Assembly: GCA_013054445.1 (NCBI GenBank)
Contig: JAAMPI010000011.1
Coordinates: forward strand, 37,078 to 101,077
Reading direction: 5' to 3'
Length of the DNA stretch: 64,000 nucleotides
Source of the DNA: Cudoniella acicularis
Taxonomy: Eukaryota > Ascomycota > Leotiomycetes > Helotiales > Helotiaceae
The notes below the pieces were generated by a model. That model worked only from the letters and a program-made list of their open reading frames with translations, had not been told where the DNA came from and ran no database searches. Below, piece after piece: positions 55,129 through 64,000 of this stretch. Position 1 is the first letter of the stretch, and each line of letters begins with the position of its first letter. The position numbers and the translations under genes were made by a program.

Positions 55129-58100
55129 GTGGTAAATTGCAAATATTAGAATGATACCTTGACCAGCTACTCCCTTTTACTCTGTTCCGTTTGATGGCTC
55201 AATTTACGGTTGGGATATCTTTCGATTCTGCACTGAAAGCCGTGTTCTTGGTGACTGATTTACAAGTAGACTGGTTTTGTCTTGTCACGAAATACCCAGA
55301 AGGAATCGTTCTCATTTTTGCCCATTTTGATTTTGTTACCTTGATATGGACATACTATAGAGCTTCTGCTCTGGACTAGTGTCCTCTTATCAACTAGGCT
55401 ATTTTCCAAGCTCGTAAAGTTCCTCTTGAACGTGCGGTATTCCAAACAGAAAGCAGCTGGTTAGCTACACACATAGTCGGATTGAAAAGGCGCGTAACTA
55501 GCATCTCAAAGTCGAATTCAAAGGCAATGCGCCATGCAAGCCAGGTCTATGGTTTCAAGATTTGCAACGATTCGTGTCTCGAAGTCAAATGCCTCTCTTT
55601 TTGCAAAACACAACATCCTTCAAACAATATGTTTTCTGGCAGTACTGTCTAACCGACTTTAGATGAAGTTGAGTAGTTAGTTGATTGTATTTTATAAAAT
55701 TATAAAACTTGCTTCTGCTTTACTGACCCGGTATAGTAATGTACTTGCTAGCTCATTCATTCAGAGCTAAAGGCTGCGTTTAGCAATACGGGGGAGAATA
55801 TTATACCTACCGCCGCAAGGTATGTTTTGAAGCTTTAATTAACATTTTATTAGCAACAAAAGTTTTCCTCCCGGCGCCATCGTCAGTGAATAGTAAATCA
55901 TTAGAATCCTTGTATTTGAATCTGGTACTCATACTTGAGGATTTATTCTGATCAACGTTGACGAAACACAACTTACACAAGATCAATACACACTTCTCTG
56001 CTATAGTCTATATCTCCCCAAGGAAACCTTTCCCTCCGAGCAGATATACTAGTTTCGAGCATTTTTAAGCTCATCTGAACCACTTTAAACCTTGCTTCGA
56101 CATACCCGCTTTAGTAATAGAGCAACATATCCCATTGCTGTTCATCCCTTTTTGATGACCCGATGGCATTCTCAGACATCGTAGCATGTCTCTGCCTCTC
56201 ATATCTAGATTTATGAATATTCTTGTTCTGCATCTTCCTGTGCTTTGGAGAGTGTCGCTTCCCAGGGATAAACAAGCGTCCAGTGATCTATCTGACCATA
56301 AATGCTGTGGTCGATTTTAAACCGCGCTTTGATTGAAGGCTTCATCATCGGTTTCCTGTACGCCCCAAATTATATTGGCAAGTCATCCAAATCAAATAGA
56401 TCCTTAGTATATCCATCACCTATCTAGCGGTATTCGTTTATTTCTGAATCCTTATCATACCCAGGCCTCCAATTCTATGAAATCCATGAAGGCCCTTTCT
56501 TTCCCGATAGAACATTGCTTTCTTTCAACAGTAAAATGTTTTAATGAAGTTGTTCATTTGGTCGAAGGGGCTCTACTCGTTTATACTTGTAACGGATACT
56601 TCACTCACTTAAGTCGACTAAACTTCATCATCAACGATACTGAATTGGAGGAAAGACTTCCATAAAGGCATTTTCAACTACGTCTTATCCCGTTTTCTGT
56701 TCACTTACTCTGTTTCTGTGGAATATTTTACAAATTTTAACCTAAATAGGTAGGTGACCTTTCAATCCAATCCAATCAAAATTATATCATTTCTACATCT
56801 GTGGAATGTCCACAATTATAAATCTCTTAAGCCTTAACTCTCAAGAACTAGTGTTTCAAATGACAATATAATGGTTCATTTCTACTTACACTCCACCACT
56901 TGATTTTCCGACGCTATTAATTACTGATGAATTATCCTGATGAAAATCCTACTTCCAGCTTTGCAACTTACTACATAATTCGCGCGCGAAGAGGGTCTGC
57001 TGCGTCTCAAATTCACGAGTACTTTCCCTAAGCGCTAGTTTAAGGTTTTCATTGCTCATTTCTGGGTTTATACTAGCTGTGAGTCGTGGGAATTAGTCAA
57101 GCCGGACGTTGGTTTCAGCGTAGATGAGGTGGCGTTTCTGCAGGATGTTTCTGTCACGGATGGAGGCACCTGCCCATTAGGGACCAAGTAGTTACTATCT
57201 AGTCGGAGCTTTGGTCCTCCTTTAATCTACACTCCTTTTGTCCACAAATACCTTGGGCCCAACCCCGTCCTTGCGTCATTGTCTAGGTATCCTTAACAGT
57301 TACGAAGGAGGCCGTGATGGAGGGTCGCCCGTGGGAAGTAAGGGAAAAAAAAGGGAGCAGGTAGAGAGGAAGTGGTCAAAAGATTGTCGGTATGATCCCA
57401 AGGTTGTTGGTGCAGTCAGAAAGAAGGCACTGGTGCGTGGGCAGGTGGTTAAGGATGTCTTTGATGCTTTTGTGAGTGTGTCGGCATCATCGTCTCCTGC
57501 GTATCCAATATGATTTCATTGCACGTAATGGTCATTGTTTCCACGTAAAAGTGGTACGTTTTCATTCTCGAAGGCCTGAAAGCGCGGCGAACGTAGTTCG
57601 AGCTTAGACATCTCGCAGATGTACTGTAACCGGCTTCTCATTGGATTTGAGGCGGGGGCAGAGCCGTTGGTGTTGTGAGATTATACCCTCTTGATTTTCA
57701 GGTGCCGTTGGTAGATTGCATATCATGGAACCTGTAATCACTGCTCCAGGTATTTGTCTACTGAGGCAGGTAGCGGGGATGAGTATCGAGCGAAACTACT
57801 AAACTCTACTCTACTCTACTCTACTTCAGCAAGACAGAAAATACATGAAATTTGAGACCTAAGAGGCTTCACCATGAGGTATGGCGATACAAACTTTTAC
57901 CTGCTCCTCCTTTTGAACGTTGTGTGTTCATAAACTATGCACAGAGCCATCGGTATACAGACTTTTGAATGAGAACTCGGATGTTTTAAAGGAGGTCAGT
58001 AACAAGCTCAGCATGACTCTAGATAAACTTGAAAAAGATAAGAAGCAGAAAACAACCACCATATTAAATATGAAAACTCCACTGGGACGAAAAGAAAGGT

Positions 58101-61100
58101 GCCAAGAGCTAAGATAGCGCGATGTTCAACGTTGAAATCAACAACGCAGAATGAACTGATTCAAAAAGAACCTATCCAGACCAAAATTTGAAATGAGGGG
58201 TGGCAGCTGGAGTACATGGAATCTAACCTTACAAAAACAAAAAACCATGATGTTATCATTCATGAGTTGAATGCGGTAAAGAATTCCTTCTGTAACCGCA
58301 AGATAGTCTTTCAATCCTTCGCCCGAGATCTAAGAAAAAACACAAGATCCTTCCAAGGAAGGCCGAGACATTGACAGGGCGTAGACTCGGACCACTTTCC
58401 GCAATGAAATTCCAAATGATAAGTGGTCCTTCGCGATAAGATCTGGAGTTTGAGACTTTGTCACTCGAATACGTCTCTTGGGAGGAGATAACAAAAGCCA
58501 CCGCCTCGGGCTGTCCGAGGCTGACTCTCGGTGTTGTTTTGTGTCAAATATTGGCTGTCTCGAGCCAGATCTAACTGCACCTCAAGCCGCCCGAAGGCTT
58601 GCGCATGGGTGACGCTTCCCTACTTCACATGACCTGGGAGAGCTATGCTAGTGTATGCACTTACTAACAACCAGCCACCAGCGCTGCCTGTGCGCTTTGA
58701 GTTATGAGAGTGACATGCCTCCCAAAGCTCTTTTAGAGTTTATAAGACTCTTTTGGGTCTTTTTCACATATGGCTCTCCTGCCTGCCCTTTTCGTGCCCC
58801 ATCCATATTAATTCGTAAAAGTATTCAGTACAATACAGCATCCTCAATACCCCAGCCAACGCAGGGATTCAAGCACCTTCCTGATCGAACCCCGCGGTGC
58901 AGATTGGCGTGATTGTGGCTGCCAACAAGCTTACCAAACCCCGGTCCGCCCCCTGGCCTGGCCGTAAGCAGAGATAATGGATGTCACGATAGCTGGTCCT
59001 GACGTGGCCCGGAGGGGAAGGCTTCGAGAAGGAATTTCGAAGCCTGGCTCCTTCGCCTCTTTGGCCGCCCAAGGGCAGCCTGCTAGCCACTAACCACTAA
59101 CCAAGCGGGGCCCCGACCCCCGACTCCCGCGTCAGATGATCCGATGATCGCGTGCGGGAACTTGGAGCTGACAGGAAGGAAGCCACGCAGATTGGTCGGC
59201 TGGAGTCTGGCGGAGGCTTATCGGCGAGACCAAGAAGCTTGGGAAAAGCGAGGGCCAGCAGCTGCGCAGTGCACAACAGACACACAATTGCGAAACACCT
59301 CACAGTCGGCCTAACCCAGGCTTTTCTGAGTTCTCTGCGTCTTCTGGAAAACTCCATCATCCATGCTTCAAAGCATACACCCGCAGGCTGCCTGTGGTGG
59401 GCGACTCGACCCCAGGCTGGGAGCTGAAAATCTCCCAAGCGCTCGCCGCGGCCACAATGGACGCGGTATCACAAAATGAACACCGGGTAGGCCATCGCCG
59501 CGCACGCTGTAGAGGTGCAGTGTGCTCCTCGTTGCAGTTGGCCATGTATCACAGAGGCGCAGATCCTACCAAAGCTGGGGAACTAGCGGATGCCCTCATT
59601 TTTAAAATTAGACAACCAGCGCTGCAATTTCATTGAATGCGGTGGGAAGCCAGAAAATGGTCTCATCCGAGCTAGCATATCCTCCTTCTGCTTTTGCGAG
59701 GAAGGCCGTTGTGATTTCGAATTAAGCTTCGCCGTTGGAAAGGCTCTAGTCTTGGCTTCAAATGGGCCTGCCGTCTTGACCAAAGCTTCTGACGAATCTA
59801 ACCTTGCGGAAAGCCTCTGTGAGTCTGCGCCATCGATTTTCATGAAAGTTCCCCACACAAGCAAGCCATCCGCGGGAAGACGCCAATTTATGTGTCGGAG
59901 AAGAAGAGACCAATCACAGAAACGCTGCCGAAAGCCCAACCCTCATTGCCGCATCTGGCTAAATCATCCTTGTGGGCTTATCACTTGGCTCCCCTCGTAA
60001 TAAGAGGTGCAGGCGTCCATATTCTTCCAAAGACCACAAGCGCCATGATCTTCTAGACATGCCAGCAAGTCGAGGGGCGACGAAGGTCGTACTGTTCTCA
60101 CTTTGCCCCTCTCTGGGGCAACAAAATCCAGATTGGTAGAAGGCGTTGTAGCGGCCTCGCCGAGGAGAGCATGTTCTTATGCTTTGCCATCCCTTGCGCC
60201 ATTAGCTCCAATATTGCCTGCTTGCCCGTGGGCCGCATGTAACCTTCGATGCCCTTTCGTTCTTTGACCCGACTGAGAAGACTTCGACGCCGGCAATGCC
60301 TTTCCCAGAAGAGCGGTTCCTTTTTGCCGCTGGAAACACAAGTTGCCTGAGTATGGGATGCTTGAGCCCTGCGGCGACTTGCAGCAGTACAGTCGGCCAT
60401 GCTTCATGGCTTGGTGTTTCGGACACAGAGATGGGCGAGGGCGATCGGAGAGATCCAGATGTGGTGAACCGTAATCCGCGACGTTGAGGCAAGTGCTGCA
60501 CGCAATCCTGGCAGGATACGCAGGAAAACAACGTATTCAAGGCGTGGTTGATAGGTCGATGAGTTGCGCGGGTCTGTGCCTCACCCACGAATTGCTTCCG
60601 AATTATGATTGCCCCGGCAGGCCACCGGGCCAATGAGGCCAGCTCTGCAGCATGAGGTCGACTCCCACTCAGGCAAAGCTCGGTGGTGATAGGACCCCGG
60701 GAACGCCAACGGCCCCGCCTGCAGAAGAGCGTGCAGGGGTCCACAACCACCAGCTGTCGAGTAGTCGAGCAGTCGGGCTGTTGAGCTAGACTGGAAGTTG
60801 GAGTAGGGCCTTGAATGATTGACTAGCCCGCAGTGGTCTAGCAAACACCTTCAGTGCCCTTATCTTCGACCTGGGGCTTCCGGATGCGCCTAGGATGGGC
60901 TGAGAACCCGGAAATAAATTCGAACATTAGGCGGGTGGTGAGTACTGTAAAGTACTCAGGTGAGAGAGACAAGGGCCAGCCGCAGGCTCAGAGGGGTCCT
61001 TGTAACCTTGTTGATCTGCTGCATCCCTAGGTAACCAAAAGCCCATGAGGAAAGCGAGGAGAGGACGAGCATGGCTATGGTCTCCCCATCCCAGCGGGCC

Positions 61101-61263
61101 CGTGGCACCCCCAATTCACCTGCGGCCTGTTTTGGCGTGTAGTTGGTAGCAGCTCTGTGTCGCGACCCGGTCCTATATATATCAAGAAGTCTCAGCACCC
61201 TCGCAAACCTCCTCTCCTTTCCATCTCACCTTCGACCCTCGCCCCGTCGACACAATCACAACA
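55129..61263. other. Six-kilobase region without a supportable gene, upstream of the permease
   Basis: The left part (to about 58.5 kb) is AT-richer, with a CTCTA microsatellite at 57804-57825 and a weak coding relic near 57920-58380. The right part (58.6-61.2 kb) is GC-richer and has many overlapping open frames on both strands (58869-60844), none with a recognisable motif, intron pattern or start context. Long, gene-free upstream regions are common before nutrient-regulated permeases. Non-coding transcripts or a rapidly evolving gene cannot be excluded. Confidence 0.45.
57804..57825. repeat. CTCTA microsatellite
   Basis: Four and a half uninterrupted copies of the pentamer CTCTA. It is not inside any gene. 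Confidence 0.85.
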
Positions 61264-63194
61264 ATGGAGAAGGAATCATATGACGTGGCTGCCATGCCAG
61301 AGTACAATGGTCATGCCAATGCCCAATATGTCGACCCCGCCACGGGAATCGAGAACAAATCTGGCCGGATTCTCGAGGCCGGAGAGCTGTATGGAAACCT
61401 CGAGGAGGCAGAGGAATATGGCTACGTAACCCGAGGGTATGTGACACAAGGGTAGAGTCTGTAAAGACCAGAAGCTCACAATCATGGTCATATAGGCTCA
61501 AATCGAGACACATCCAGTTCATCGCGCTCGGTGGAACCATTGGAACTGGTCTGTTCTTGGGTATTGGAAGTGCGTTCCAAACATCTGGTCCGCTGTCAGT
61601 TCTTCTGGGTTATACTTTCACTGGTGTTGCTGTTTTCGCCATGATGCAGTGTCTTGGTGAGATGGCAACTTGGCTTCCTCTTCCTGGTTCGATCCCTCAA
61701 TTCTGCGCGCGTTACTGCGACGATGCTATGGGATTTGCGGTTGGATGGAATGTGAGTACTCTTTCTTAGTGAATCCTGTTCTTGTGTGACTTCAGCGATA
61801 CAACAACTTGCTGGTGTAGTCGTTAACACTCACTTCACGAATGCTGACACGATTGTCTTCATAGAACTGGTATGCATCTGCCATTACGCTTTGCGCCGAA
61901 ATCTCCGCTGCCTCGATTGTCATCCAATACTGGAACGGCGCTGCCGGGATCAATGTTGCTGTGTGGATCTCCCTCATCATTGTCCTCGTTGTCTGCCTCA
62001 ACATCTTCGCTATTGCCATCTATGGTGAAGCCGAATTCGTATTCGCCAGTGTCAAGATCATTACAATTGTCGGTCTCCTCATAATGGCGTTCATTGTTGA
62101 TCTCGGCGGTGGACCAAACCATGACCGCTTGGGCTTCCGTTTCTGGAAGCATCCTGGGGCTATGAGAGAGTATGCTTCAACAGGAGATACTGGTCGATTT
62201 TTAGGATTGTTCAACGTCCTGGTCAACGCTGCTTTCTCTTACGGTGGTGTAGAGCTTGTTGCTGTGGCAGCAGGTGAAGCAGAAAACCCTCGTAAGAACA
62301 TCCCCAAGGCAGTTCGCAGAGTCTTCTGGCGTATCTTGTTCTTCTATGTCCTCGGTTCATTGGCAATTGGCGTTCTCGTATCTTCAGAGGATCCAAGTTT
62401 GTTGAGCAAGACTGGCGTAGGAGCTGCGAAGTCCCCATGGGTCATTGGTATTCAAAATGCCGGTATCCCAATCCTTCCATCCATCATCAACGCTGTCATC
62501 TTGACATCTGCCTCTTCCTCTGCGAATGCTTTCTTGTACACCGGATCTCGTTACCTCTTCGCTCTTGCACAGAACAAGCAGGCTCCCCGCTTCCTCCTCC
62601 GCTGCAGCAAGGCCGGTGTCCCATACTGGTGTGTTGCCATCACAGCTGCGATTGCCGGTCTCACTTACCTTTCCGTCGGATCCGGGGGTGCCCAGACTGC
62701 TTTCAGCTGGTTCCAAAACTTGACCACCATCGCATCCCTCTTCACCTGGTGCTCAATCTGCATCGCCTACCTCCAATTCTACAAGGCCCTCAGAGCTCAA
62801 GGCATTGACCGCAACACCCTTGTATTCAAGAGCCACTTCCAGCCATACACTGCTTGGTTCGCCCTTATCTATTTCGCCATGATTATCATCTTCAACGGCT
62901 TCGACGTCTTTGTTGGCGAACACCACCAGAACTGGAACGTTACTGGTAAGTTCTTTGTCTGATATCATCCAGTTCCAATGCTAACACATCATAGACTTCC
63001 TGGCTGCATACATTGGCATTCCCATCTACTTCCTGCTTTATGCATTCTGGAAGATCTTCAAGAGAACCTCATGGATCAGCCCCGCTAACGCAGACATTAC
63101 GACCGGTAAGGCGGCGCTGGACGCAGAGGACGGACAATGGCCGGAAGAAAAACCAAGAAATTTCATCGAGGCGATCTGGTTCTGGATTGCGTAG
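61264..63194 (+). CDS. Amino acid permease, YAT/AAP family
   Basis: 569 residues from exons 61264-61436, 61496-61751, 61865-62945 and 62995-63194; the phases agree (2, 0, 1). A cytosolic acidic N terminus of about 60 residues is followed by twelve predicted membrane spans. Family signatures include HIQFIALGGTIGTGLFLGIG in the first span, GEMATWLPLPGS, GVELVAVAAGEAENPRKNIP, the ILTSASSSANAFLYTGSR segment, and FKSHFQPYTAW. These are the marks of fungal proton-coupled amino acid permeases of the Gap1/Agp/PrnB type at the plasma membrane. Specificity cannot be read from sequence. The C-terminal tail ends EAIWFWIA, short like many filamentous fungal members. A TATATATA sequence lies about 85 bp upstream of the ATG (near 61178). 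Such genes are usually under nitrogen control. Confidence 0.93.
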
Positions 63195-64000
63195 AAATGG
63201 GCTGGGTGGCTTGCATTTGCATTTGCATTTTTGCTTTCGAGCATTTGTTCCGCTATAGGAACAATAGGCATGGGGAAATTGGTCTTTGTAGATGAGATAT
63301 CCCACTCCCAAAGGAAAAAACTCGTATACTTTCAAGACATTAATACTAGTCTATTGTTTGCATATGTGTTTTCATCTTGGCCCTAGAAAACTGTTAGTGT
63401 TGGGGTTGTATTTTGTGAAGTGTGAGGATACTAAGTGGATGAGTAATACAAACTTTTGTTCTTAGCGCTGATGCTTCCGTTAGGACGACATCTCAAAGAA
63501 AATACTCAAGATACCTGGTACCAAGGTATTCTCCATTTTCGTCCTAGGCGACCTACTTGCTGGAATTAATGGTGTACCCAAACTCTTCGTACGGCACTCC
63601 ATCGATGCGCGGATCCCCGGCCTGCATTGCACCTGCCTGAAGTTTGGCACTGTCGCCACGTGCTCCAGGGTTCAACGATTGCAACCCTCACCTGCAACCT
63701 CCCCATTTCTGCTGCAACATCAACAAACAGGGTTTCTTTCCAGATAAACAAATGAAATAAAAAATAAAGAGAAAAGAAGAAAGAAACTCCCACTCTCGAA
63801 TTTTTGAGCGGGGAGGTAAGCTCCCCACAAAATGACGGGAGTTTTAGCTTCGCGTAGGTACTGGTGCGCCCTTCCATGACACATGTATTGGCGCTTGACC
63901 GTTCTTGGCTATGACTTTGAGTGAAGGGCGTGGCCCCCACAAGGCCTTTGTTGTAAGTTTGGGGTTTGGAGCGTGAAGTTTGCGAGATGATGGAGATGAT
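63195..64000. other. Permease 3' flank and right edge of the window
   Basis: It begins with three copies of TTGCAT (63211-63228). A minus-strand frame at 63940-63566 has no family resemblance. No gene is supported; the next gene is probably outside the window. Confidence 0.45.

Noticed and set aside
58869..60844. Series of minus- and plus-strand frames up to 182 codons in the GC-richer region
   Set aside because: They overlap in several frames at once, lack introns or motifs, and are expected where GC content lowers stop frequency.
1..64000. CRISPR arrays, bacterial operon signals, ribosomal RNA and tRNA genes
   Set aside because: The gene structures are eukaryotic. No direct-repeat/spacer array, rRNA segment or complete tRNA cloverleaf was found by eye; a tRNA scan could still find a missed one.

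Overview
The window is nuclear DNA from a filamentous ascomycete (Pezizomycotina). Three things point there: short introns (mostly 48-115 nt, GT-AG, with CTAAC/CTAAT-type branch sites close to the acceptor), a multidomain type I highly reducing polyketide synthase, and fungal-type genes (Eaf3/MRG15, acuK-type Zn2Cys6 regulator, Spo22/Zip4, CENP-Q, Nkp2, Gpi11, HET remnant). A Leotiomycetes-like species is my guess from the feel of the proteins; it is not demonstrated. Exon borders were placed by reading frame, splice consensus and family conservation.

Region 1 (1-17.7 kb, accessory). A 3,207-residue polyketide synthase with a C-terminal carnitine-acyltransferase-type release domain (787-10785) has no tailoring gene beside it in the window. 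Convergent with it are two secreted polysaccharide-degrading enzymes on the minus strand, a PL7-type lyase and a GH115 alpha-glucuronidase, followed by a small secreted cysteine-containing protein.

Region 2 (17.7-23.2 kb, AT-rich island). It holds a PIF/Harbinger-like MITE with TTA target duplication, a decayed HET-protein tail, a candidate solo LTR with an internal 14-bp tandem repeat, and no clear intact gene.

Region 3 (23.2-55.1 kb, housekeeping). In order: RRP12 (-), an ER thioredoxin-like membrane protein (+), NKP2 (-), EAF3 (+, with a large in-frame cassette inside an intron), mitochondrial uL30 (-), SEC6 (+), xanthine dehydrogenase (-), CENP-Q (+), an acuK-type gluconeogenesis regulator (+), SPO22/ZIP4 (+, with a probable one-base frameshift), translin (+) and GPI11/PIG-F (+). 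Diverged copies of one small inverted-repeat element lie between several of these genes (10.9, 35.8, 45.8 and 52.5 kb).

Region 4 (55.1-64 kb). About 6.1 kb without a supportable gene leads to an amino acid permease of the YAT family (61264-63194).

Most promising observations: the PKS with acyltransferase release domain, the in-frame cassette and alternative first exon in EAF3, the dispersed MITE family, CENP-C-motif-like R-P-S-E/D-W-W repeats at the N terminus of CENP-Q, and the frameshift with an alternative acceptor in SPO22.
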